Of a stretch of 47,098 nucleotides of DNA, positions 8,630-17,288 are shown piece by piece. Source of the DNA: Muribaculaceae bacterium. GTDB lineage: Bacteria > Bacillota > Clostridia > Lachnospirales > Lachnospiraceae. The stretch lies in contig JAMPHJ010000007.1 of NCBI GenBank assembly GCA_023663465.1, positions 1-47,098 on the forward strand, written 5' to 3'. Both the position numbers and the translations under genes were made by a program. Within the stretch, counting starts at the first letter, position 1. Every line of letters starts with the position of its first letter. The notes under the pieces are model-generated. The model made no database searches. It saw nothing but the letters and a program-made list of their open reading frames with translations, and was not told the origin of the DNA.

Positions 8630-9352
8630 ATGGGATATTATGGTGGTTATTATGGATTTTATTTTGACCCCACTTACTGGCTGGTTATTATCGGGGCGCT
8701 GTTGTGTATGTTTGCGCAGATGCGCGTCAGCACGACATTTCAGAAATACTCACGAATCAGGAGCCGGAGCGGTCTGACAGGAGCCGAGGCAGCGCAGAAG
8801 ATTTTACAGCTTTCGGGCATTTATGATGTGAGGATAGAACGTATCAGCGGAAAACTGACGGACCACTACGATCCTTCGGCGATGGTACTCAGGCTTTCAG
8901 ACGCTACCTACGACTCGCCTTCCGTGGCGGCAATCGGAGTTGCGGCGCACGAGTGTGGGCATGCGTTGCAACATCATAAAGAATATGCGCCTTTAAGCAT
9001 CAGGACGGCGTTGGTGCCGGCGGCAAATATCGGTTCTAAGCTGGGAATCCCGCTTATTTTAGTCGGCGTTTTATTCGGGATGAATCAGGCGCTTATCCAG
9101 ATTGGTATCTGGGTGTTTGCGTTGGCGGTTTTATTTCAAATTGTTACGCTGCCAGTGGAATTTAACGCATCCAGCAGGGCACTTACGATGTTAAATGATT
9201 ATGGATTGATGGAAAAAGATGAAACAAACGGCTGCCGCAAGGTTTTACAGGCGGCTGCACTGACTTACGTTGCGGCTGCAGCTTCTTCCATTTTACAACT
9301 TTTGCGTCTGATTCTTTTATTTGGCAATAACGGTAGTAAAAGAAGGGATTAG
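8630..9352 (+). CDS. yugP: Neutral zinc metallopeptidase, YugP family (membrane)
   Basis: A 240-residue integral membrane protein of the Zn_peptidase_2 type. It opens with a glycine/tyrosine-rich stretch and a membrane segment at about 15-30. The zinc motif HECGH is at 107-111, followed by HH at 115-116. Two or three hydrophobic segments follow (about 135-175 and 205-235). The substrate is not known. Genes of this family commonly sit between fmt and rsmB in Clostridia, as here. A GGAAGGAG ribosome binding site lies about 12 bases before ATG 8630. Confidence 0.88.
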   Translation: MGYYGGYYGFYFDPTYWLVIIGALLCMFAQMRVSTTFQKYSRIRSRSGLTGAEAAQKILQLSGIYDVRIERISGKLTDHYDPSAMVLRLSDATYDSPSVAAIGVAAHECGHALQHHKEYAPLSIRTALVPAANIGSKLGIPLILVGVLFGMNQALIQIGIWVFALAVLFQIVTLPVEFNASSRALTMLNDYGLMEKDETNGCRKVLQAAALTYVAAAASSILQLLRLILLFGNNGSKRRD

Positions 9353-9399
9353 GCGGCGTAAATTCGCAGGCTGAGAGAAAGGCATGGTATTAGTATGCG

Positions 9400-10749
9400 A
9401 TGAATACAAGGGAAATCATTTTAGAGATATTGCTGGAATTAGAAAGAACTGATGGCTATGTGAATCTGTTACTGGCGGACGTGTTGGAAAAGTACGATTA
9501 TCTTTCGCCGCAGGAAAAAGCGTTTATTAAGAGGGTGACGGAAGGAAGCGTAGAGCGTCGGATTCAGATTGATTATGTCTTAGACGGGATATCCAAAACG
9601 CCGGTGGCAAAGATGAAACCGTTAATCCGACAGCTTCTGCGCATGAGTGTCTATCAGATTCTATTCATGGATACAGTCCCGGACGCGGCGGTCTGTAACG
9701 AAGCGGTCAGACTTGCCGGCAAACGAAAGTTTAAGACATTGCAGGGCTTTGTAAACGGCGTATTGCGAAACGTATCCAGACAGAAGCAGACGATTGCTTA
9801 TCCAGATGCGGCAAAAGAGTTAGAGACCTATTTGTCCGTCCGATATTCTATGCCGGAGTGGCTGGTTTCCTTTTTCTTGCATCGATATAGCCGGGAAGTT
9901 GTGGAAACGATTTTTCGCGCATTTCTGGAAAGAGACCCGGTGACAGTCCGCATCGAAGAGGGACTGAGCCTGGCGGAGCAGGAGACGCTTTTAGATGCAT
10001 GGAAAAAACAAGGAGTTGTCGTAAAGTCTCATCCCTATCTTCCTTATGCGGTGTGGATAGAAAAGGCGGAGGGGATAAAGCGGCTGTCCGGGTATGCAGA
10101 AGGGCTTTTTGCAGTGCAGGACGTCAGTTCCATGCTTGTCATAGAGGCAGCGGGTATCCAGAAAGGACAGACGATTATAGATATTTGTGCCGCGCCCGGA
10201 GGAAAGTCCCTTCATGCGGCAACAAAGCTGATGGGGACGGGAAAAGTGCTTTCCTATGACATAACGGAGAAAAAACTGGCGCGTCTGGAAGAAAACCGGC
10301 GGCGGATGCGCAAAGAGAATATAGAAATAGCAATGGGGGACGCTTGTGTTTTCAATGAGGCGCTGTATCAGTCAGCAGACGTAGTGCTGGCGGACGTTCC
10401 TTGTTCGGGACTGGGCGTCATCGGGAAAAAGACGGACATCAAATACCATGTGAGTGAGCAGTCGTTAGAAGAGATTGTCCTTTTACAAAAAGAGATTGTA
10501 AAAAACGCTGCCGCTTATGTGAAGCCGGGTGGTATTTTAATGTATAGTACCTGCACGATTCATTCCAAGGAAAATGAAGAAATGGTGGAATGGATTTGCA
10601 GCGGGTTTCCGTTTACGTTAGATAAGATAGGGAAGACGCTTACAGCTGTTGTCGGGGCGGACGAGGATACGGGGATGCTTCAGCTGCTTCCGGGGATTCA
10701 CGAGACGGATGGATTCTTTCTGGCGAAGCTTAAAAAGCGGGAAACCTAA
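9400..10749 (+). CDS. rsmB: 16S rRNA (cytosine-967 C5)-methyltransferase
   Basis: A 449-residue rRNA modification enzyme. Residues 1-140 form a NusB-like RNA-binding domain and the C-terminal half is a Rossmann methyltransferase. The SAM-binding loop CAAPGGKS begins at residue 263. The paired catalytic cysteines are in DVPCSGLG (Cys335) and STCTIH (Cys386), as in the RsmB/NOP2 family. The start is preceded by the recurring GAGAGAAAGGCATGGTAT leader, whose own ATG (9384) is out of frame. It belongs to the co-directional def-to-rsgA run. Confidence 0.96.
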   Translation: MNTREIILEILLELERTDGYVNLLLADVLEKYDYLSPQEKAFIKRVTEGSVERRIQIDYVLDGISKTPVAKMKPLIRQLLRMSVYQILFMDTVPDAAVCNEAVRLAGKRKFKTLQGFVNGVLRNVSRQKQTIAYPDAAKELETYLSVRYSMPEWLVSFFLHRYSREVVETIFRAFLERDPVTVRIEEGLSLAEQETLLDAWKKQGVVVKSHPYLPYAVWIEKAEGIKRLSGYAEGLFAVQDVSSMLVIEAAGIQKGQTIIDICAAPGGKSLHAATKLMGTGKVLSYDITEKKLARLEENRRRMRKENIEIAMGDACVFNEALYQSADVVLADVPCSGLGVIGKKTDIKYHVSEQSLEEIVLLQKEIVKNAAAYVKPGGILMYSTCTIHSKENEEMVEWICSGFPFTLDKIGKTLTAVVGADEDTGMLQLLPGIHETDGFFLAKLKKRET

Positions 10750-10818
10750 GGGAAAACGGGCGTCAGCGATTTTTTATAAGCGGTATTGCATCGGAGTCTC
10801 TGACATGGAGAAAGACTT

Positions 10819-11862
10819 ATGGAAGAAAGAAAAGATATTAAGTCCTTGACATTATCGGAATTATGTGTAGAATTAGATGGAATACAGGAAGAAAAATACA
10901 GGGCGAAACAACTGTATGACTGGATGCATAAGAAATTTTCAAGAGACTATGAAGAAATGAGCAATCTGCCAAAAGCATTCAGGGAAAAGTGCAGGGACAG
11001 GTTTACCTATACGGCGCTGAGAGTAATCAATGTGCAGGAATCCAAAGTGGACGGGACGAAGAAATTTTTATTCGCTCTTGCGGACGGCAATCTGGTAGAG
11101 AGTGTCTGGATGCGTTATAAACATGGCAATTCCGTCTGCATTTCTTCCCAGGTAGGGTGCAAGATGGGCTGCCGTTTCTGTGCGTCCACGCTGGATGGCT
11201 GGGAAAGGAATTTACTGCCTTCTGAGATGTTAGACCAAGTTTATGCGATTACTCTTTTAACCGGGGAGCGGGTATCTAATGTGGTCGTGATGGGCACCGG
11301 GGAGCCGCTTGACAATTACGAACATTTACTGCGGTTTATAACGCTGCTTACGGATGAAAACGGACTGCATATCAGCCAGCGCAATCTTACGGTTTCCACC
11401 TGTGGTATCGTACCGAAGATGATGCAGCTTGCAGAGGAAAAACTGCAGATTACCCTTGCTTTGTCGCTCCATGCCGCTACAGATGAAAAGCGGCAAAGTC
11501 TGATGCCGGTTGCGAGACAGTATTCCCTGGATGAATTGATGAAGGCTTGTGCATACTATTTTGAAAAGACAGGGCGACGCATTACTTTTGAATATAGTCT
11601 GATAAATAACGTGAATGATACCGAGGAAGACATAAAGGCGCTTACGATGCTGTTAAAACCGCTTAACTGTCATGTAAATTTAATTCCGGTGAATCCGGTA
11701 AAAGAGCGCAGTTTCACGCAATCCGACAGGCGGGCGGTGGAGACATTTAAAAATAAGCTTGAAAAAAATGGAATAAATGTTACTATTAGAAGGGAAATGG
11801 GCAGAGACATAGACGGCGCCTGCGGACAGCTTAGGCGTAAATATATGGGCAGACAGCCATAG
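10819..11862 (+). CDS. rlmN: 23S rRNA (adenine-2503 C2)-methyltransferase / tRNA A37 methyltransferase
   Basis: A 347-residue radical-SAM methyltransferase that modifies A2503 of 23S rRNA and A37 of some tRNAs. The [4Fe-4S] motif is CKMGCRFC with cysteines at 114, 118 and 121. GTGEPLDNY follows near 160. The C-terminal catalytic cysteine lies in GACGQL at position 335, the site that carries the methyl group in this family. No Cfr-specific feature was recognised, so RlmN rather than Cfr is the call. It lies 69 bp after rsmB and 11 bp before prpC. Confidence 0.96.
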   Translation: MEERKDIKSLTLSELCVELDGIQEEKYRAKQLYDWMHKKFSRDYEEMSNLPKAFREKCRDRFTYTALRVINVQESKVDGTKKFLFALADGNLVESVWMRYKHGNSVCISSQVGCKMGCRFCASTLDGWERNLLPSEMLDQVYAITLLTGERVSNVVVMGTGEPLDNYEHLLRFITLLTDENGLHISQRNLTVSTCGIVPKMMQLAEEKLQITLALSLHAATDEKRQSLMPVARQYSLDELMKACAYYFEKTGRRITFEYSLINNVNDTEEDIKALTMLLKPLNCHVNLIPVNPVKERSFTQSDRRAVETFKNKLEKNGINVTIRREMGRDIDGACGQLRRKYMGRQP

Positions 11863-11873
11863 GAGGGGATACA

Positions 11874-12620
11874 GTGTTAAGATCCTATGCAATTACGGAT
11901 ATTGGGCGGAGGAGAAAATTAAATCAGGATTATATTTATTTGTCAGAGACGCCAGTTGGCAGACTGCCAAATTTATTTATCGTCGCCGATGGCATGGGCG
12001 GGCATAATGCTGGTGATTTTGCGTCCAGATATGCGGTGGAAAGGATTATAGAAGAAATCACCGGCTCTTTGGAAGAAGACCCCGCAGCGCTTCTGCGGGA
12101 AGCGGTTCAGAAAGCAAATGTCGATACGAGACAGAAAGCCAATGAAGATATCGCGCTGATGGGCATGGGGACGACGGTGGTGATTGCGACATGCATAGGA
12201 AACTGCCTGAAAGTGGCGAATGTCGGCGACAGCAGACTTTATCTTGTCAATGAGAACATAGAGCAGATTACAGTAGACCATTCCCTGGTAGAAGAAATGG
12301 TTCGTATGGGCGGCATCGACAGGGAAGCGGCAAGAAATCATCCAGACAAAAATATTATTACAAGGGCAATTGGCGCGCGCGATACGGTGGATGTGGATTT
12401 ATTCAGCGTAGAGTGTAAGAGCGGCGATATTGTGCTTCTTTGTTCGGATGGGTTAACAAATATGATGGAAGATAAGACAATACGGCATATTTTGAAACAG
12501 GAAGGGAGCCTGAAGGAAAAGGCGGAGGAATTGGTGCGCATGGCCAATGATAACGGCGGTAAAGATAATATTTCCGTTATTATTATTGAACCGTTAGCAG
12601 GTGAGGTGGAGCATGATTAA
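11874..12620 (+). CDS. prpC: PP2C-family serine/threonine phosphatase
   Basis: A 248-residue cytoplasmic metal-dependent phosphatase (Stp/PrpC) that reverses PrkC phosphorylation. PP2C motifs are in order: VADGMGGH with metal-binding Asp39, GMGTTVV, NVGDSRLYL near 115, LCSDGLTNM near 190, and GGKDNISVI near the C-terminus. It starts with GTG, supported by an AGGAGGGG ribosome binding site 6 bases upstream. Its last codons overlap the start of prkC, which suggests translational coupling of the phosphatase and kinase. Confidence 0.95.
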   Translation: MLRSYAITDIGRRRKLNQDYIYLSETPVGRLPNLFIVADGMGGHNAGDFASRYAVERIIEEITGSLEEDPAALLREAVQKANVDTRQKANEDIALMGMGTTVVIATCIGNCLKVANVGDSRLYLVNENIEQITVDHSLVEEMVRMGGIDREAARNHPDKNIITRAIGARDTVDVDLFSVECKSGDIVLLCSDGLTNMMEDKTIRHILKQEGSLKEKAEELVRMANDNGGKDNISVIIIEPLAGEVEHD

Positions 12621-14742
12621 AATTGGAATGATAATCGGCGACCGATATGAAATTCTGGAAAAAATCGGAACCGGTGGCATGTCGGATGTATATAAAGCGA
12701 AAGACCATAAATTAAACCGTTTTGTGGCGGTGAAGGTCTTAAAACAGGAATTTAGCGAGAATGCGAATTTCGTATCCAAATTCCGGATAGAGGCGCAGGC
12801 GGCCGCAGGGCTGATGCACCCGAATATTGTTAATGTGTATGACGTCGGGGAAGAAGGCGGCATTCACTATATCGTTATGGAGCTTGTAGAGGGAATTACC
12901 CTGAAAAAATACATTGAGAAGAAAGCAAGGCTTTCCGTAAAAGAGGCAATCAGCATTGCAATCCAGGTTTCTATGGGAATAGAAGCGGCACATAGCAATC
13001 ACATTATCCATCGTGATATCAAGCCCCAGAATATCATTATATCCAAAGAGGGGAAAGTTAAGGTTACGGATTTCGGAATCGCTAAAGCGGCGACAAGCAA
13101 TACGATTACTTCTAATGTGATGGGCTCAGTACACTATACCTCGCCGGAACAGGCAAGAGGCGGTTATAGTGACGAGAAGAGCGATATCTACTCTCTGGGT
13201 ATCACCATGTTTGAAATGCTCACGGGCAGGGTGCCTTTCAACGGAGAGACAACCGTAGCGATTGCGATTAAACATATTCAGGAAGAACTGCCTTCCCCGC
13301 GGGAGTATGTTGCAGAAATTCCGATTAGTGTGGAACAGATTGTCTACAAATGCTGTCAGAAAAGCCCGGACAGAAGATATCAGTCTATGGGCGAGCTGAT
13401 TGTGGATTTGAAACAGTCTCTGATGAATCCTGATGAAGATTTCGTGAAAGTGATAGACCCGGATGAAGACGCTTCCACCAAAATGATTACCGATAAAGAC
13501 ATGGCGCAGATTAAAAGGCAGTCGGACAGAAGGGATTCTATGGACGAGGCGATGCGCCTTAATAAAAATGTGGAGCATTCCCATGTGCGGGATGAAGAGG
13601 AAGACGACGAAGAAGAGGACGAGGAATATTATGAAGACGATGAGGATGATGATGACTATGACCCCAAAATGGAACGGATTACCACGATTTTGGCGATTGT
13701 TGCGGCGCTTCTCATCGGAAGCATTGTCATTTTCTTAGTAGGACGCGCTTTTGGAATGTTCCAGATAGGCGGTCTGCATACGGAGGATGAGACGAAACAA
13801 GAGGAACAGACGGGACAGGTAGAGATGATCAGTGTAGTGGGCAGGGCAGTGGATGATGCCAAACTTGCCCTGCTGGAAATTGGACTGACGCCGGAAATCG
13901 AATATGAAGTATCCGAATCCCATGAAGAGGGCATTGTTATCCGGGCAAGCGTGGAAGCCGGCGTTATGGTAGCCCCCAATACCAACATCGTGCTGACTGT
14001 GGCGCAAAAGAGTGAGGGCGTACCCGTACCAGGCGTTGTCGGCAAGAGTCAGTCGGAAGCGACGTCCATTCTGGAAAACGCCGGTTTTGTTGTCAGCGTA
14101 ACGGAAAGCTATGATTCCACCGTACAGAATAATTACGTCATATCCCAATCCCCAGAGGCGGAGACAACGGCCCCGGCAGGTTCTTCGATTACGATCCGGG
14201 TGAGTCAGGGAGCGGAAAATACGAAAGTCCGGGTTCCCAACGTCATCGGATTAACGGAAATGGACGCTATGGTGACTTTGCGGGAAAATGGTCTGGAAGT
14301 AGGAACGGTATCCCAGATGAATCATGACGATGCTTCTCTGATAGATAAGGTATGTTACCAGAGCTATTCGGTAGGTTCTTATGTGGAAAAAGGAACGGTA
14401 ATTGACATTAAAGTCAGTATAGGACCCACGCAGGTCACTTATAAATATACGGAAAACATTACGGCGCCCACGGAAGATGCAGATTACCGTGACGGCATGA
14501 ATGTTACCGTGACACTAACCGCCGTAGACGGTACACAGCTTTTAAACACCCAGACGACTTCCTTCCCGGTATCAGTCAATTATTCGGGGATTAAGTCGGG
14601 TGCGGGAACGATTCAGTTCAAATTTATTGTTACGACGGAGGCGACCACAACCACCGACCCGGATACGGGGGAAACGGTTACAGTAGAAGGGACTTCCGCG
14701 GAAAAAATCGTCACAAGGGAAGTTACATTTACCGCAGAATAG
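12613..14742 (+). CDS. prkC: Membrane serine/threonine kinase with PASTA repeats
   Basis: A 709-residue Hanks-type kinase that senses peptidoglycan fragments and controls cell-wall growth and germination in Firmicutes. The kinase domain spans about 10-265: VAVK with Lys41, HRDIKPQN at 133-140, DFG at 153-155. A very acidic Asp/Glu-rich linker (about 322-350) precedes one membrane helix (about 355-378). Three PASTA repeats follow (about 405-465, 470-535, 538-600). The last 110 residues look like a threonine-rich beta domain and are not PASTA. ATG 13 bases after a GTG alternative (12601) is preferred because AGGTGGAG sits just before it; it overlaps prpC by 8 bases. Confidence 0.95.
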   Translation: MIKIGMIIGDRYEILEKIGTGGMSDVYKAKDHKLNRFVAVKVLKQEFSENANFVSKFRIEAQAAAGLMHPNIVNVYDVGEEGGIHYIVMELVEGITLKKYIEKKARLSVKEAISIAIQVSMGIEAAHSNHIIHRDIKPQNIIISKEGKVKVTDFGIAKAATSNTITSNVMGSVHYTSPEQARGGYSDEKSDIYSLGITMFEMLTGRVPFNGETTVAIAIKHIQEELPSPREYVAEIPISVEQIVYKCCQKSPDRRYQSMGELIVDLKQSLMNPDEDFVKVIDPDEDASTKMITDKDMAQIKRQSDRRDSMDEAMRLNKNVEHSHVRDEEEDDEEEDEEYYEDDEDDDDYDPKMERITTILAIVAALLIGSIVIFLVGRAFGMFQIGGLHTEDETKQEEQTGQVEMISVVGRAVDDAKLALLEIGLTPEIEYEVSESHEEGIVIRASVEAGVMVAPNTNIVLTVAQKSEGVPVPGVVGKSQSEATSILENAGFVVSVTESYDSTVQNNYVISQSPEAETTAPAGSSITIRVSQGAENTKVRVPNVIGLTEMDAMVTLRENGLEVGTVSQMNHDDASLIDKVCYQSYSVGSYVEKGTVIDIKVSIGPTQVTYKYTENITAPTEDADYRDGMNVTVTLTAVDGTQLLNTQTTSFPVSVNYSGIKSGAGTIQFKFIVTTEATTTTDPDTGETVTVEGTSAEKIVTREVTFTAE

Positions 14743-14780
14743 GCGTCTGTTCGTAGATGGCGTGTGGAAAAAGAGGATGA

Positions 14781-15659
14781 ATGACAGGGAAGATTATCAA
14801 AGGAATTGCCGGATTTTACTATGTGCATATAGAAGGAATGGGCGTTTACGAGTGTAAGGCAAAAGGGATTTTCAGGAATCACCATATAAAACCGTTAGTG
14901 GGCGATAATGTCTGCATGAGCGTCTTAGACGAACAGGATAAGGAAGGCAGCATTACGAAAATCCTGCCCCGGAAAAATGAGTTGTTACGCCCCGCCGTAG
15001 CCAATATAGACCAGGCGCTGATTATATTTTCCATTGTCAGACCAGATCCGAATTATAATCTGTTAGATAGGTTTTTGATTCGGATGGAACGGCAGCAGCT
15101 GCCATGCATTATCTGCTTCAACAAACAGGATATCGCCTCAGAAAAAGAACGACAGACACTTTTAGATGCCTATGAGGGCTGCGGCTGCCATGTGCTGTTT
15201 GCAAGCGCCCACAAGGAAGAGGGTCTGGAAGAGCTGCGCCGTCTTCTTGCCGGGAAGACCACAACAGTGGCGGGACCCAGCGGCGTCGGCAAATCTACCA
15301 TCATCAACTGTCTGCAGCCGGAGGCAAATATGGCAACCGGCGCCATCAGCGCGAAGATTGAACGGGGGCGGCATACCACCAGACATTCGGAAATTATCGC
15401 GCTGGGGGAAGATACTTATATCATGGATACGCCCGGTTTTACCTCATTAAGCATATCCGAGGTCTTAAAAGAAGAGTTAGGCGGCTACTACCCGGAGTTT
15501 AGGCAGTACGAGTCTTCCTGCCGCTTTCGCGGCTGCGCGCATATAAGCGAGCCGGACTGCGGGGTGAAGAAGGCGGTAGAGGAAGGAAACATCAGCCGGG
15601 TGCGTTATGATAATTATAGGATGTTGTATCAGGAGTTGAAGGATGTAAGGAGATATTGA
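14781..15659 (+). CDS. rsgA: Ribosome small subunit-dependent GTPase A
   Basis: A 292-residue GTPase that acts late in 30S assembly. It has an N-terminal OB-fold and then circularly permuted G motifs: NKQD near 113 (G4), GPSGVGKST near 166-174 (G1) and DTPGF near 215 (G3). The C-terminal zinc knuckle has cysteines in CRFRGCAHISEPDC near 247-260. In many Clostridia rpe and a thiamine pyrophosphokinase gene follow rsgA. Neither is here; a reverse-strand accessory gene begins 18 bp after the stop, so this marks the edge of the conserved block. Confidence 0.96.
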   Translation: MTGKIIKGIAGFYYVHIEGMGVYECKAKGIFRNHHIKPLVGDNVCMSVLDEQDKEGSITKILPRKNELLRPAVANIDQALIIFSIVRPDPNYNLLDRFLIRMERQQLPCIICFNKQDIASEKERQTLLDAYEGCGCHVLFASAHKEEGLEELRRLLAGKTTTVAGPSGVGKSTIINCLQPEANMATGAISAKIERGRHTTRHSEIIALGEDTYIMDTPGFTSLSISEVLKEELGGYYPEFRQYESSCRFRGCAHISEPDCGVKKAVEEGNISRVRYDNYRMLYQELKDVRRY

Positions 15660-15677
15660 GGTAAAAATATTATTTTC

Positions 15678-16790
15678 TTATAAAACAATTCTATAAATAT
15701 CTGCTATTTCCTTTTCAAAAGAAAAGCTTCGTTCGTAGATACCACCATTTTTTTGTATGACTTTTATGGATGCTGTATTTTCTTTTTCAACGGATATATG
15801 AAGCTCTTTCATTTCTGCGTCTTTAGCCACTTGGATAAGCTGATATAACATTTCTGTTGCATATCCTTTTTTTCTTTCGGACGGACGCACACTATATCCG
15901 CAATTGCCTAAATCTTTCAAAAATTCATTCAGTGTATGTCTTAAATCAATCATTCCAATTATCCTTTTGTCACGCTCCCTTATTGCGAAAAAAGTGTCTG
16001 TAACTACCCAATTTTCATTTACTGTTTTATGATTGGTATTTAGTGTTACAGAAGACAGCCATTCTTCATAGCTTTCTGTTTTGTCAAAAAGCTCGCTTCC
16101 GTAGATGATTTTTTCTCCATGCTGAAAATGCTCGTTACGATATTCAAGAGCTTTTTCCTTTAATTCTAAGGTTGGTCTTACCAAAACAATATCATTTTTC
16201 ATAGGAACCTCCTCCGGCAATAAAAGTTTTCTTATTTCATGTATTATTTGGGTGGGAATATCATTATCTATTTTCATCAACTTACTGTACATTCGTACTC
16301 CTTGATAGGCAAATATCATCACATGAAAAATGGATTCCGGATTTACATGATTAAATTCTTTTGTGCCTATTCCATAGTTAATGAGTTCTACCCATGTTGA
16401 TTTTGAAATTTCATATTGCTTTTTTACAGAATTATCCTCTTTGGAGATTGCCGGGTTACTATAAAACTCACAGATTGCAAGGCTAAAAGAATTTTCACAG
16501 TCAATCATTTCGCTTTCATATCTTGAAAGAAGTTCCTCTAAAATAGTGGTAGCTGGAATGTGCTGTTCAATTTTAGTAAGTACTTCATTCCTCTGTTTAT
16601 CAGAAAAAGCATTCACTATTTCCAAAAAAATCTGTTCGGTGCTTTCGTAATGGCGATACAGACCGCCACGACTAAGCCCTGTCAGTTCGCAAATATCTTT
16701 CATGGTAACTTCTTTAAATCCCTTTTTCGCAAACAGTTGATATGCTTTTGTGAGAATGTCCTGTTTGGTCTTTTCTCCTTTCAAGCTCAT
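15678..16790 (-). CDS. TetR-family regulator fused to a GNAT acetyltransferase
   Basis: A 370-residue protein. Residues 10-56 are a TetR helix-turn-helix (TMKDICELTGLSRGGLYRHY) and about 60-195 form a ligand/dimer domain. Residues 197-370 are a GNAT acetyltransferase with the acetyl-CoA loop RPSERKKGYATEML (about 302-315) and NTASIKVIQKNGG (338-350). ATG 16790 is chosen over 16817 because AGAGGTGA lies just upstream. The junction codons PEEVP are spelled by GGAGGAGG, an ideal ribosome binding site in front of an internal in-frame ATG (16202), so a free acetyltransferase may also be made. Base composition is AT-richer than the housekeeping neighbours. The acetyl acceptor and the inducer are unknown. 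Confidence 0.9.
   Translation of the reverse strand: MSLKGEKTKQDILTKAYQLFAKKGFKEVTMKDICELTGLSRGGLYRHYESTEQIFLEIVNAFSDKQRNEVLTKIEQHIPATTILEELLSRYESEMIDCENSFSLAICEFYSNPAISKEDNSVKKQYEISKSTWVELINYGIGTKEFNHVNPESIFHVMIFAYQGVRMYSKLMKIDNDIPTQIIHEIRKLLLPEEVPMKNDIVLVRPTLELKEKALEYRNEHFQHGEKIIYGSELFDKTESYEEWLSSVTLNTNHKTVNENWVVTDTFFAIRERDKRIIGMIDLRHTLNEFLKDLGNCGYSVRPSERKKGYATEMLYQLIQVAKDAEMKELHISVEKENTASIKVIQKNGGIYERSFSFEKEIADIYRIVL
16208..16215 (-). promoter_or_regulatory. Internal ribosome binding site before the acetyltransferase half
   Basis: On the reverse strand GGAGGAGG (16215-16208) lies 5 bases before an in-frame ATG at 16202-16200. That ATG is codon 197, exactly where the GNAT domain starts (MKNDIVLVRP). 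The strength and position match the best ribosome binding sites elsewhere in the window. Confidence 0.75.
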
Positions 16791-16810
16791 GTAATCACCT
16801 CTTTCCTTTT

Positions 16811-16860
16811 GCGACAATCATGTCGCTTTCTATTATGCGTCACTTGTGTCGCTTTGTCAA
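16811..16860 (-). promoter_or_regulatory. Promoter with two palindromic operators for the TetR-GNAT gene
   Basis: Reading the reverse strand, TTGACA (16860-16855), a 17-bp spacer and CATAAT (16837-16832) form a near-consensus sigma-A promoter. The spacer holds operator O1, GCGACACAAGTGACGC (16852-16837). A second copy O2, GCGACATGATTGTCGC (16826-16811), lies just past the expected start site; its arms GCGACA and TGTCGC are a perfect palindrome. Centres are 26 bp apart. The position fits autorepression by the TetR domain, which is inferred, not shown. Confidence 0.8.
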
Positions 16861-16913
16861 GGGGAACTATAAGATAAATTTTACAACCTTAAAGGTTCTT
16901 CATAAAAAATTAA

Positions 16914-16943
16914 TTGTGTTGATAGTATTATGTAGCGTATAAT
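16914..16943 (+). promoter_or_regulatory. Candidate promoter of the vapBC-like pair
   Basis: TATAAT at 16938-16943 is a perfect -10 box. The best -35 at workable spacing is TTGTGT (16914-16919, 18 bp), which is weak. The transcript would run about 95 bases to the antitoxin start. No clear palindromic operator for the antitoxin was found. Confidence 0.5.
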
Positions 16944-17042
16944 AGAAATAAGCTATTTCAGACATAATGAAAATGAAATGAAAAAGGCGGTTTTGCATGA
17001 AGTAAGAGGAGCGGCAATTATTTTATGATACAGGAGGGAAAG

Positions 17043-17288
17043 ATGGAAGTAGTACGAAAATATATTGATGCAGATAGTTTAATGACAGTGATGAAATTAC
17101 CTGAGAAATTTAGAAATCGTAAATTGGAGGTACTTATACTTCCAGCAGACGAACAGGAAAAATCATCTAAGAAAGCCATAGATATTGATAAGGCATTACA
17201 GTCATTGGTTGGAGCGATTCCTTATACAGATATGTCTTTAGAAGAATTGAGGGAGGAGCGGCTAAAGAAGTATGAAAATATTAATTGA
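17043..17288 (+). CDS. Putative antitoxin of a VapBC-like pair
   Basis: An 81-residue small protein, MEVVRKYIDADSL onward. The N-terminal half could be a short beta/AbrB-like or DUF-type DNA-binding segment and the C-terminal half is charged and helical (EELREERLKKYE), as expected for a toxin-binding tail. It is called an antitoxin mainly by position: it precedes a PIN-domain gene and overlaps it by 17 bases. ATG 17043 is chosen because AGGAGGG lies 6 bases upstream; an earlier in-frame ATG at 17025 has no such site. The family is not firmly recognised. Confidence 0.65.
   Translation: MEVVRKYIDADSLMTVMKLPEKFRNRKLEVLILPADEQEKSSKKAIDIDKALQSLVGAIPYTDMSLEELREERLKKYENIN

Noticed and set aside
15166..15450. 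Forward frame inside rsgA with several Cys and Arg
   Set aside because: It is an out-of-frame reading of the conserved RsgA P-loop region.
16560..16877. Forward frame antisense to the TetR part
   Set aside because: It is antisense to a well-supported helix-turn-helix domain and runs through the promoter-operator region without a start signal of its own.
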